Position numbers and translations under genes: made by a program. DNA of 64,000 bases from assembly GCA_963576785.1 (NCBI GenBank), contig OY756142.1:2604001-2668000 (forward strand), written 5' to 3'. Below are positions 10,817-22,301 of this stretch, piece by piece (position 1 is the first letter of the stretch; each line of letters opens with the position of its first letter). The notes below the pieces were generated by a model. That model was not told the DNA's origin and searched no databases. It was given only the letters and a program-made list of their open reading frames with translations. The stretch is from Chlorophyllum brunneum. Taxonomy: Eukaryota > Basidiomycota > Agaricomycetes > Agaricales > Agaricaceae.

Positions 10817-11697
10817 GTCTTTTTTTTTTTTTTAAATCAACATGTTTAGGGTAGTGCATGATTGCAGTCCACCTGTATCTACTGTGACATGTAGGCTACA
10901 TAGCTAGGTAACAGAAGACGGGCTCTCCCCTGGCCAAACTAGACCACCGACAGGTGGTCTGGGTGAACAGTCATGGAAACACGCATGGACATGTGAATCC
11001 TAGACCAAAGAAGTGAGCAACCCCTAGCCTTTCCTCCCTAGGGAGAGTATGTGTCAATTTGCAATTAACTCCTACACACGCCAGAGACATGGGGAGCTAG
11101 CAGGGGCTGCGCTGCATTATCCAACTCCCACAAGTGGTCTGTTGGTCTTAAATGCAAATGCTGAGGGATTACATCTAAGAAAACCTACTAGCTAGTCAAC
11201 AGAGACTGGTAGGCCATGACATCTCTTGTATAATGGACAAGAGCACAAGATATGAGTGCAGGTCTCCAACGGAGCCCCACACTTGCAGCCAATAGGCTCT
11301 AGAGGATGAAACTGGGAGCAGTACTTGCCGGTTGGTGCATGCCCGAGAATAGCACAATTTGCTCTCATCGCAATGGACTGAGAGGGAAAGGAAGGAAGCC
11401 AAGACCCTCCATGGAGGTACATTGGCTGTAGAACTTTGTTCTTACTATCCTTGAGGATAAGGAAGCTCGAACTGCGATAGGAGGAGTCTTGGAAGGTAAC
11501 CTTCCAGGTCTTCTGAACAGTTGCGACGTTGAGTTTACATAGCAAGTTGATGGACATCGCTGGACTATGTCCAGCAGCAACCTGAAGATCAGTGGCAAAT
11601 AAATGCACATCCTGATGAATGGACCACTTCACCAAAGACAGAATGGACCAGAAGGTGAGGGAATAGTCAGGGTGATCCCTGAACCACTCCAACAGAA
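10817..11697 (-). mobile_element. LINE A 3' end, minus strand
   Basis: A T tract (about 10820-10834) is followed by the LINE A 3' UTR, the C-terminal zinc-binding segment (about 11190-11400) and the end of RNase H (to about 11690), all on the minus strand. It corresponds to LINE A from about 3285 to the tail. It ends abruptly where plus-strand LINE B sequence starts. Another minus-strand LINE block resumes at 13903, with about 700 bp of LINE A missing in between. Confidence 0.75.
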
Positions 11698-13902
11698 GAC
11701 AACCAAAACTCCTTTCTTTGACTCATACCACCACCATCGATTTTCACAAAGTCGATCTTACAGTGCTAGTCTACAGTACAAGGGATATACACCATGCCTG
11801 AGTTATGTTCTAACCTCTCCCTGAGGGAGCCTATGCCTGATAGCGATGAGGATGTCATTGGGTACACACCACGTGTTCCCCCCTCATCGATCTTCGCGGC
11901 CTCTCCGGCTCTGCCCCCCCCCTGGCATCCTGTTCCCCAGGATACCATCTACGCCCAGGCCCTTCGTCCATACAGGCTAGGCCTACAGCCAGACCATTCC
12001 CCCTTTGGTCATCAGCAGAAGTTTGTCGGCATCTACAAGACCGATGACTCCCACACGTACCACTGGTCCTGCCATTGGTGACATTCAAAAAATGGCCCAT
12101 CGAGCTTCTAAACATGCGTGGCTGGATGGAGACCACTACTACTCAAATGAAAGCACCTCGAGTAACAATTGGGCTGACCAAGTCAAAGACGAGTTGAAGA
12201 CGAAGACGAAGGTCAAAGAAGTTGCTGAGGAAGACACTGCAGAGCATGAAGGTGGTCCAGAGGAGTGCTATGAGGATGCAGTGAGAGAAGTAGGCAAGAT
12301 CTCTGAGTGGGTGAAGGCCTGCATCTCCTACAACTACTCTTACAACATGAGTGGCGACAAGGGCCTCGCGTTTGGGTGAGTTTTCTCAGAATTGATGGGG
12401 ACCTTGATGAAAGTGGGATGGCTCAAGGCTACCGTCGATGAGCAGAAGAACGACCTCCTAGGTTGGATGGGGGTCAACTTTGGTACCATCACCATCTGCA
12501 CCGAGGAGACACCTCAACCAGACACCTCCCCCCTACAACGTGCGGCCTCCAAAGGGCCTGTACAGACTCCAGACAATGTCCACATGGACGTCATCGAATA
12601 CATTGTCACACCGGGCATCACCGGCAATCAAACCAATGACACCACTGACAATGTCCAAATGATCACTGAGGCAGAGTTCAAGACTGTCACGAGGAAGAAA
12701 AAGGGCAAGGGGTGTAAACCCAAGCCCTCTAATGCAACCCCCCCTATCTCTGGACCAGTGACCGCAGCCCCTAAGGCCAAACCTGCAAAGTCCACCCCTG
12801 CTGCAAAGCAGATACCTGCTCTGGCCACTCCTACCCCACCGAAGGAAGGCCCAAAGACCTCTTATGCTTCGGCCGCTGCCAAGAATGGCAAGGCCCCTGC
12901 CCCCACTCCTTCCTCTGGGTGTGATCCTCTCAAACTACTGGAGTTTGCAAGCAAGTTCCCGGAACTATCAAACGAAAAAATAGTAGCTATGTATAATACT
13001 GCTTACTCTGCCCCCTCCACTGCGAACAAAAAACCGACCAAGAGCACTGGCACAGTTTGTTCTACGCTTAATGGTCCCTTGTGCAAGCAAGTAATCATCC
13101 CCTTCCTCTCCGGTCCCAACGTTACCAACTTCGGGGCCATAATCAACTCTCTCAATGCTTGCCTCATAGCCGAGAAGTCCAAAACCAGAGTCATCGCCAC
13201 CTTGCAGGGTAAGCTGGGCCTTATGGTCCACACCTCGGAAGTGTTGACCCCCGCAGAGCTTGACGTTGTCAAGGCATGGCTCAAGGAGAAGTTCGGAGGA
13301 ATCACTACTAGAGAAGTCTCCCTCCCTAAGTCCAAATCATTCGTGAAAGTCACGGATGTCACCTACATCATGCCACGAGGCCAAGTTCTCACCAAGGCTG
13401 ATGTTGTCTCCAGCGTCAGGAATTCTATCTACTCCGACACCATTCAATTCACGTCGCAACCGAGGGTGCGCCGCAACTCCAAACATGCTGATACTTGCAT
13501 GGTGTGGTTCGAGATCTGGGACTCCAAAGTGGGGACCAACATTGCCAAGATCGAGGATAAGTTCCTCAACATATACAGTAGCCTCTTCCGTATCAGAAGG
13601 GCCAATGCTAATCCTGGGGTTCCATTCTGCGCCAAATGCTGCAGGTGGGGCCACCCTCTCATCCGGTGCCATGCCCGACTCTTCACATGTGCTCATTGCA
13701 AGGGCCCCCACTCTACTGCCAACCACCGCTCCTTCACCTACTGTTGCAAGGGCAATGACAAGGCTGACCCCCCCATTGCGGCCATGCCCGCTGGGGAACC
13801 GTGCCCTCATAAGGCCATCTGCTCCGACTGCGGCAAGAATCACCTTGCCACCGACTGCAAATGCCAGTTCTGGAAGAAGCAATTTGACCACGACTGGCAT
13901 GC
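11698..13902 (+). pseudogene. LINE B 5' UTR and ORF1, plus strand, truncated
   Basis: The first 95 bp match the 5' UTR of the full-length LINE B at 32945-33027. ORF1 starts at 11794 (MPELCSNLSLREPMP) and matches the intact 734-aa ORF1 of the other copy. It carries lesions: a frame change near 12080 and a TGA at 12377-12379 where the intact copy has CGA. From 12392 the frame is open again through the zinc-knuckle array (CAKCCRWGHPLIRCHARL, then CAHCKGPHSTANH and CSDCGKNHLATDCKC) until the junction with an inverted LINE at 13902/13903. ORF2 is absent here. Confidence 0.8.
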
Positions 13903-16900
13903 CTCTCTGGTAGGGCTGGTGCAGAATGCACCAGTGATCCACAATACAGCTTTATACTGCATGGTGTCAAGTTGTTTCAGAAGGGTCTTGTTATAGGCAC
14001 CTTTGTAAAACCAGAGACAAAACCCATATGTAGCAATAGGTACTATACATGAGTGATAGAGAGTCCTCTTCTGAGTAGGAAGAAGGCCTCGAGACAAGTT
14101 ACCAAGCATGCCCATAGCCTTGACCATGGACAGAGACTTAGTAGCATAGTGGTAAAAGTACTCTTTAAACATAAGAGCTTGAGCAAAAAAGAATCCCAAG
14201 TACCTCCAATGGATCTTAGGGCATAACAGAGTATTATCAGTATGGGGGGCATATCCCAAATCCAGTGGTAGGTTATCATCTCCCTGTTTACAGGAGAAGT
14301 GAAAAACTTCGGACTTGTCATACTCAACAGCAAGTCCAAATGAGGTTATCAAACAATGTATAATCTGGTATGCTTGCTTAAGGCATACCAGATTAGGTTC
14401 CCAAGTTTTGGCCTAGGCAATGCCAGGCCATTGTTGACATATGAGAGCAAAGTACTCCCAAGTGCAATTGCCTCCCTGTCATAAAGCTTCATGAAAGGGG
14501 CAAGATAAAGGCTAGAGAGGACAGGAGAGAGCAATGAGCCCTGATCTACCCCTACATCTGCCTGTCTGAGATCAGACTTGTAGTCTTCCCATATGTACTG
14601 CATAGAATGGCCAACCAAATAAGAAGCAAAGAATCTACCCACACAGGGGTCAAATCCTTGCTTCTGTAGTATTGCCAACAATATACTGTGGTTGAGCAAA
14701 GGAAAGAACTGAGTGATGTTGAAAGTGACAATGCTAGTCTTGAGACCTTTGGTCCACCCTGCACAAACAATGTGAGTTAGGAGCATCCCAGCATCTTCAG
14801 TGGACCTCTAACAGATACTACCAAGCTGATTTGGATGAAAAACTCCATGCTTGACAGAGTCAAACTGGAGGCAATTTGAGACCATCTTCTCAATAAGTTT
14901 ACCAAAGGTGTTCAGGAGCACAATGGACCTAAATGCCTTGGGCATAGAGTAGGACAGCTTGCCTGGTTTTGGTATGATAACTGACAAGCTTTCCTTGAAA
15001 TGGGATGGCCAATGGCCCATATGCATGCAGGCATTAGCTATCCTGATGAATAGCCAAAGGACATCAGGGTCCTCAGTGATCTCTTTGAGGTGGGTCCACA
15101 TTACATGGTCTGGCCCTGGGGCGGACACACCTGAGCAAGTGCTCAGGGCATCCATCAGTTCTAAAGCTGAGAAATAGACCCACTCCTGAGCTAGGAGGCT
15201 TGGCAGTGGATTAAGAACAGAAATATCTACAGCTTGGCCAGAAGCCAAGTTGTAAGTATTGTGAAGTGCATTCTAGAGATTTGGGAGTGTGTGACATGGC
15301 TCTCTATTGTACTGGATAGCCTTGTAGGATGGAAGTTTCTGCTTCTGGACCCACTCCATAAGGACCTACAGTTGCTTGTTAGAAGAAGCAATCTTCTCAA
15401 TGCAAGTATCAAAGAAGTTGTACTTAGCATGCTTCTTAGCACATCTAAATATAGAATAGTCATCATGAAAATGAGTCTCACAATATCTCCCAAAGGTCTT
15501 GCAACATTCCTGGTTCCACCAGAGCTTAGAATAGTGAGTGATTGTGATGTCCACTACATGGGCTTCCTAAGCAGTAGAAATGGCCTCTGCCATGGCATGA
15601 ACCACAGCTTCAATCTCATCAGTTGTAGTGGGTTCTTGAAGCCTAGCAACTTCATGGAGATCCTGGATAACATCAGTGAGAAAGAGTGCTACCTCTTTGC
15701 CACCATCATATGGCAGAGTTTTCCTATGAGTTTCCACTATTGTGGGTGTGACTGGAAGTGTCAGAACTAGTGGAACGTGGTCTGATAGGCCTCTAAGAGA
15801 ATAATCCAACCTGGGTCTATGGGAAATAGACAGGTCTGATAGAACAAACAAAAGATTGATGACTGAAGGCCAAAGATCCTTATTGTGCAGAATATGAGTA
15901 GGCCTAGGCTCAACTGGAAGGGCAAGGTCCAGACCAATGTCAGTCCTGATAGAAATCAGAGACTGCACTGTTCCTGAGTGGGAGCTATAATTAGGGTCCC
16001 AAAGCTCAGAATGGCAATTGAAATCACTGCCTATATAGATATGTCTGGGAAAAGTAGCAGACTGGTCCAAAGGAAACCAAATCACTGTGTGTTCTGAGTC
16101 AGAATAAACATTCATGAGGTTCAGAGTCTCACCCCCTAAAAAGAGAGACAGAACTATGATGTCACAGTGATTGATGAGATCTGTCCAATAGAATGGCCTC
16201 AGAGAAGCCAACTGGTTATGGACAAATGTCATAACCTGTGGGTCAGAGCCAGGCTCTGGGGTGTATACCATGCACAGCCACTCAGGGTGCTTGGGGGTAC
16301 TAATAACATTGTCCCCCTTAACAGAAGTTGTGGAGGGAGCAGATCTGATGAACTGCTAAGACAGTTCCTGAATAAAGAGAATATCAAAGTGGTCTTTGAG
16401 ATTCTCAAGTAAAGTGTCCAATAAATTATAATTTTTGTTAAGATTCTGTTGGTACAATCAAATACTACATAGTTCTAGAGGCCACCTATTCATTGGCATA
16501 CTGTAGAGTATGAGGGATAGTGAGGGAAGATCACCATTGAAGACAGTTGTTACTCACCTTGCAATAGAATTTTTTGATTTTCTTAGGTTCAAACTGAGTA
16601 TCAAAATATTTACACTTCTTCAAGGTTGCATGGTGTGGACCTTGACAGTTGAGACAATGTGGCATATGAGGACAAGGCTTGTCCACTAGTGTAGGAGGAA
16701 TGGGAGGCTGCACATTAGAGTTTCTCCTGCAGTACCCACAGAGAGTGTAGTGATGTTTCTCATGATGGAAACTACCACAGGTCAGGCATTTCAAGGCCTG
16801 CACATTGCAGAATTGGATAGGGTGGCCCCAGTGGAAGTAACACTTGCATAGAGGCACCCCTAGAGAGGCAGTGGAGGACCTGATAAGATAGGCATAACCA

Positions 16901-16905
16901 CTGAT
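13903..16905 (-). mobile_element. LINE A-like element, minus strand: ORF1 end, endonuclease and RT; heavily mutated
   Basis: Read on the minus strand, the block starts with a Cys/His knuckle array (16531-16860; LCKCYFHWGHPIQFC, then CLTCGSFHHEKHHYTLC). An apurinic-type endonuclease follows (about 16270-15570; YIGSDFNCHSELWDP and the catalytic LSDHVPL). Reverse transcriptase runs from 15250 to 13903. Many stops and frame changes are present. The catalytic YVDD reads YVNN (14430-14441). CpG dinucleotides are almost absent, unlike in LINE B. The 3' part (rest of RT, RNase H, tail) is missing at 13903. It may be the 5' part of the same insertion whose 3' end is at 10817-11697. Confidence 0.75.
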
Positions 16906-17679
16906 ATGGAGTGACTTCCAAAGTAGAGAGGTTGCTTGTTGACCCTAGATTTGCTGTGTTCATTGGTCTCAGCAATTTCTATATTGGATGTGGTCTCAGC
17001 TTTACTGTGTTCATTCTTGTATATCTTGGCAATTTCTATATTGAATGGGACTTTGGCAACTTCTGTGTCATATGTAGTCTCAGCAACTTCTATGTTGAAT
17101 AAGGTCTCGAAGAGAGCTATATCTTTGTCTATACTGTGGTCTGATTTCTGTTGCTTAAGTCCTTTGGGAACTTCTGGTTCTGTTCATCTTTTGGATCCAG
17201 TTGTGACTGGTGATCTCTGAATATCTGTTGGTCTTGGAGCTCTGGGTCTTCTTGGTGTTCTTGATGAGCTACTGCTACTCATATACTGTTGTTCTGGTTG
17301 AAGGCTATTATTCCAAGCCTAGCTACAAATAGTGGCACCTCTCTTGCAAAGTAAGTCAGGTGACACTTTACCAAATGTTGCAACCTTAGTCTAGGACCCA
17401 GGTTGCAAGTCTTTGGATAAAGACAAGGAAGTAGAGAAAAGAGAAAGGGATAATACAATTGGTAAAGTGTAAGAAATACATCAAGTATTACTACACTTTA
17501 TATACTAGTAGTAGTTGCTAAGAATAAGGGAACAGAGTAAAGGAGTCATAGGGACAAGTAGAATGAGTCAGTAGAAGTACAGCCATAAGAGATGAAACAA
17601 AAGATGAAATGGATACACAAGAATAATAAGTACTACAGGTACATGATAGGAATGTAATGTCTATCTATAGTTCATAACA
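16906..17679 (-). mobile_element. Old gypsy remnant: 5' LTR, PBS and start of gag, minus strand
   Basis: This is a diverged relative of the intact element at 21900-28405. The LTR (17376-17679), the primer-binding region and about 370 bp of gag (from about 17280 down to 16906, starting MSSSSSSRTPRRPRAP) can be aligned by eye. CpG sites of the young copy appear here mostly as CpA or TpG. The rest of gag and pol are gone: LINE sequence starts at 16905. Confidence 0.8.
17376..17679 (-). repeat. Old gypsy 5' LTR (solo side), minus strand
   Basis: The repeat is about 304 bp long, with TGTT...AACA ends on the minus strand. It matches the 309-bp LTR of the young element, including the TATATAAA box (near 17495) and the ACACTTTACCAA block (17459-17470). 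The matching PBS lies just outside at 17363-17374. The other LTR of this copy is not visible in the window. Confidence 0.8.
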
Positions 17680-19702
17680 TAGATGGTACTGCTATCACCT
17701 TTTCTAGCTTCTATATCCTTACCACCTTCTTCAGATGCCTATCTTATTTGGGTGCTGGTTGTTCTACTGAGCTTGCAGAAGGTATCCAAGTGTGCTTCCT
17801 ACTTGAACCAGACTGTTTCACCTTCGACAAGGCCTCATACACCTTGGCTCATACCTCAGTGTCTTCCATATCAATATTGCCATAGAGGTTGTCCAAGTTT
17901 CCTTTTGAGTGTTTAGGAGTAGATGGTTTGGAGGCAGATGATTTGAGCATAGTAGAAGAGCAAGAATGAGTCATATAGTAGGGACCTGTCCAAGTTTTTG
18001 CAGGAGCTTATATGCACAGACAGAGATCTATGATATTGCAGTTCTAATGGTTTGTTAGCCTCATAGGTTCAGCTGTAAGAGGGAAATACTATTACAACTA
18101 GTAAACCATATGCCTGTTTTAGGATGTGATTTTACCTTAGTTCAGGTTTTCAGCTTGTATAGAGGATCACTTGCTGATTGGGCTTATCTTTGTTCTGAAC
18201 CTATCAATCAACCTTTCCTATATTTGTTTCTGTCCATTTTTGTACATCTTGTTTCCTTTTATATTCTGATTTCTTTCTACCTCTATTACTCCATACTTTA
18301 GTATCACCTGTTCTACTTATCATATCATGTTCCTGTTACTATTGTCATATGATGTTTTCCTTATCCTTTTTATGTCTAGTTACTCTGTTATCTTGTCTAT
18401 TGACCTTCTAATACTTTTCCACTACTAGTATATAAGTAGTCCTTCATACACTTGTATTTGGTAGTCTGATTATCAACTTAGTCTCTGGCTATCTTTCTCT
18501 ATGACTCCCTACTATATGAGTAAATCCTTCTGCTTGTCCACTACCTACATCCAACCTCTGTTCTAGTGACAAAAGGTCATCTAAGTGAAGACCACTATAA
18601 TATTTGGAGGGGTGCAGTATATAAGCTGAAGCCCAAGGTCCCTCATCCATCTGGTCTACTGTTCTATAAGGATCATACCCTTGTCTATAGTATTGAACTT
18701 AACAGGAAGATCAATTGAGTGGGCCCAATACTATAAGACCCTGTAGCTTTGGATTGTGATCTAGTTCTATAAACTGGAGATGTAGGTAGAGTAGTCTTCT
18801 TTTATTTTCCACAATGTCAGACTCATTCAATCTTGACTAGATTATACCTTTATCTCACCAACAATTATTTGTAACTTTTTTCTGTACTTTCTGGGAATAT
18901 ACAACAGGTTTTAAGAGTTTTTTCTACTAAGTACTCTTGCTTTTTGAGAGAATCTATTACTAATATAACAGCAACAAGGTATGATATATGTTTAGAGTTG
19001 CTAGTATTGACTGGCTAACTAGACAGTAGCTGCTTGGTTTAGCTTCTCTATGAATGGCTTTTTCATAGCCTAGTAGTTGTGACTTTCCATTTCTTCTAGG
19101 TCTTCTTTTAACTGGAGTACTTCTTGATGGAAATCTAGAAATGGGATGTATGCCAGGCAAGTTTCTCTCTTCTCAAGAAGGAAAACACAAAGTTGGTCAA
19201 TAGTATACATTCTATAAATAGATCTTCATGCTTAGTCTTACTAACTTAAGGAGTACTCCAAGTACTGGCAGATAAAGTGCGGGTCTTATGTGACTGGTAG
19301 CAGGTTATGCTCCTATGCAACAGATAGGCACTGTATACAACTCTTCTCAAGTTTCTGTAACAGTAACAATAGTAATAATACAAAAACATATCATCCTTAT
19401 TCAGTGACAACAGCAATAATGAGAATAACACTGGGGTTCTTATTCTTTATGCAAAAATTACTTAGCAAAAGCTTTGATCTATTGTTACAGATTCAGCTAC
19501 TAAGAGCAATCAAAGAAAATGCAACTCTAGAGTATGGCCTTAATACTTATCCCAGCCAAGTAACCAGATAAGCAAATATTATTAAACTGGTATTTCTCAA
19601 CCAAGAAATAGGAATTCTGTTTACCTCATAACTCTGAGTAATGAGGGTAAGTAAAGAGATAAAGCAGTTAAGCAATCTTCTATTGATTGACAGTAACTGT
19701 CA
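17680..19702. other. AT-rich relic DNA, no gene recognised (left half)
   Basis: The sequence is AT-rich and CpG-poor, with only short ORFs. A minus-strand ATG frame near 17850-17970 (MTHSCSSTMLKSSASK) and a TATATAAG box near 18430 in an LTR-like pyrimidine-rich setting suggest decayed retroelement pieces, but I cannot assign a family. The 8-bp target duplication shows that this DNA was continuous with 33036 onward before LINE B inserted. Confidence 0.5.
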
Positions 19703-19704
19703 AC

Positions 19705-19710
<6 letters not shown>
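19703..19710. repeat. Target-site duplication of LINE B (left)
   Basis: ACAGAAAC lies directly before the T tract of LINE B and is repeated at 33028-33035 directly after its 5' end. Confidence 0.75.
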
Positions 19711-19741
<31 letters not shown>

Positions 19742-21894
19742 TTCAACAATTTATATAGCGGTGCTTGAATGCAGTCTGCGTGTACATACATACAAAGGCA
19801 GAACATACAGAATGTTCGGAGAAGGGAAAGTAAACTACAAGTAAACTAACCCCATGAGACTCGTTGACATCTAGCGCGTACACTAGAGAGATATTTGGTA
19901 CCTATGATATTCAGCGGAAAGAAGAAAAGGAAGGAATTCGGGAAGAGAGAGAGTGAGAGAGAGAAAATGATAGAAGAGAAACTATCTACTCGCAATCACA
20001 AGGGGGAACATCAAACGGTACATAGCGTGTGGGCGGGTATTTTTCCCGGGCATCACGGGAGAGATGGAAGTTGAATGAAAACTATATAAAATAGTAGACG
20101 AGCGAGGAAAGGGGGAGATAGAGAAATGAATTGGAAATCAATAACCAGGAGAGCAAAAGAAAAAAGAGAAAAGAAAGGGATCCTACACAGGCACAGACCC
20201 AAACCTCCTTTGGACTTGATGACGATGTAATGGTGGGATTGAACCAGCATGGATACGAGGGTGGTCAGGTTCCGGGGGGAAGCTGAACGCGGAGGGGTTG
20301 TGACGCAAGAAGTTGACGAAGGTCTTGATCATGTCGATGCCAAAGTGGTGATTGAAGTTGTTACAACAAAACAGGATGTGTGACCACGTTTGCACCATTT
20401 GACTGTTGCAGTGGTGGCACAAAAGGTCCTTGTTAGAAAAGAATCGTAGTCGATATTCTCCAATCGGAGCGTGGCATAAGATGGCGCAACAAGCTCTTGC
20501 GAAGAGCTGGGGCTGGTATCTGCATTCTCGTATCCATGGTCCGGACTTGATGTGCGATGGTAAGGCAGAGGCCCCATTCGCTTACACCGGGAGGTGGAGG
20601 AAGGAGCTACCACTGTAAGTTTTGAACCCGAACATGGCCTGCCATGTGTGAATGGTGCGTTCAGCGGACTTCTTGCATAGGTAGTCGATCGAGTTTGGTA
20701 CTCGGTGGTTTCGACCCCGGTTAGGCCAGGCAACCGTTTGGATCCAGTTGTGAGTGGCTTTTTGAATCCCGTACTTGCATTTCGATGGTGTGTGGTAGAA
20801 GGAAAGGCGGTGTCAGTCTGACTTGCTGAACCAAGCCAGGAGCGCCTTTGATGTGAGGATGGACTGTTGTTGGCAGGAATGTGGCAAGTAGTCAAGCAGG
20901 AGCCGGGAGGCCATGATGGAGTCAGTGAACACGTGAATGTGCTCAACCTGGTCGTATTCGGCTGTAGCAAGCACCTTGGTGATACCTAAGTACTGCACTA
21001 CTAGTTCTGTGTCCGTCGACATGGTTCCTCTGAGCCTCTTCATGATAGAGCTCCCACCGTCAAGATGTCGAATTGTGGCTGCTGCCGTAAACTGGCTGGC
21101 AAGCGGATTGGGATTGGGATGGACCGAGCTGTCTGTACCGATCATGATGGATTTTGCGTCCATCGTCCCGTTCGTCATTACATTGTCCCAAAGCATCTTT
21201 GAGAGGTGAGGGTTGTCCTGGTTGAATCCTATAAAAGATACATTAGTAGAGAACCGGTCAAGTAACCTACGTCCGGGCCAGAGAGATTTAGAAACGGAAT
21301 TGAAATGTTCTATATACCAAGTCTCGGGGGTGGAGCGCGAAAAGTCCATCATAGCTCCTAATGTCTTCTTCTTCTGAACCTCCGTGAAGTTCTTGATGTG
21401 AAGTTGGTGGGGGGAAGAGTGGAATTCCTTCGTCAATCTTGCCAAAGCGTGTTCATCATCCAACGTATGAAGCCTCGACAATTGTCGTTCGGCCAACTTT
21501 TGTAGATGAAGTTTGATGGGCATGAGCCCCGCGAGGGACTCTATGCCACCAGTGGGAGAAGTCTGGAAGGCCCTGGTGATCCAGAGCGCTGCCCTTTGTT
21601 GCATTTTGTTGAGGATTTCACAAGTTCCCTTGGTGCAGGATCAATCATGAAACCATAGTCTGTATCCATATGTCGCCACCAGTATGACACACGAATGGTA
21701 GAGTAGTCTTTTATTGCTGGGGGATAGACCTCTGACGGAGTTCCCGAGCATTTTCATCACCTTGATCGAGGATATTGCCTTGGCAGAATAGAATCGAATG
21801 TGTTCTTTGAAGGTCAATGTCCGGTCGAAATAAAAGCTGAGGTACCACCAATGGGTTTTCGGTTTGAGGGGGTTACGACCCGTGAACAGCGGGG

Positions 21895-21899
21895 ATCCC
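21895..21899. repeat. 5-bp target duplication of the gypsy element (left)
   Basis: ATCCC precedes the 5' LTR and recurs at 28406-28410 after the 3' LTR, inside the LINE B reverse transcriptase. Confidence 0.9.
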
Positions 21900-22208
21900 T
21901 GTTACGAATCATAGACCGTTCATTCCTATCATTCCTATCATGCACCCGTTACCTCGTGTACCCTCATACTCGTTTCATCTTCTGTATCACCCTAGAGGCT
22001 GTGCCTCCTACCTGACTCGTTCTACTCGTCTCCTATGACTCCGTTACTCGACTCCCTTATTATTAGCCTCTACCACTAGTATATAAAGTGTAGTAATACT
22101 TGATGTATTCCTTACACTTTACCAATCGTATCATCCCTTCTTCCTTTCTCCACTTCCTTTCCTTTATCCAAAGGCTTGCAACCTGAGTCAGAGACTAAGG
22201 TCGTAACA
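21900..22208 (+). repeat. 5' LTR of the gypsy element
   Basis: 309 bp, TGTTACG...CGTAACA, with short inverted ends. It contains TATATAAA at 22080-22087 and the self-primer sequence at 22114-22125. It appears identical to the 3' LTR. Confidence 0.95.
22080..22087 (+). promoter_or_regulatory. TATA box of the gypsy LTR
   Basis: TATATAAA lies 34 nt upstream of A22114, the predicted first base of the transcript if this element self-primes like Tf1. The box is conserved in the old LTR near 17495 on the minus strand. The start site itself is inferred. Confidence 0.65.
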
Positions 22209-22209
22209 T

Positions 22210-22221
22210 TTGGTAAAGTGT
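22210..22221 (+). promoter_or_regulatory. Primer-binding site for self-priming
   Basis: TTGGTAAAGTGT begins 1 nt after the LTR end. It is an exact 12-nt complement of ACACTTTACCAA at 22114-22125 in the LTR. The Tf1/sushi mechanism uses the 5' end of the element's own mRNA as primer instead of a tRNA (established for Tf1; inferred here). Confidence 0.75.
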
Positions 22222-22301
22222 CACTCAACTCACCTTGCAAGAGAGGTGCCACTATTCGTAGCTAGGCTTGGAATAATAGCCTCCGACCAGGACAACAGTA
22301 T

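Noticed and set aside
22210..22227. Conventional tRNA primer-binding site
   Set aside because: The TGG start looks tRNA-like, but the exact 12-nt match to the element's own predicted mRNA 5' end explains it better; no tRNA comparison could be run.
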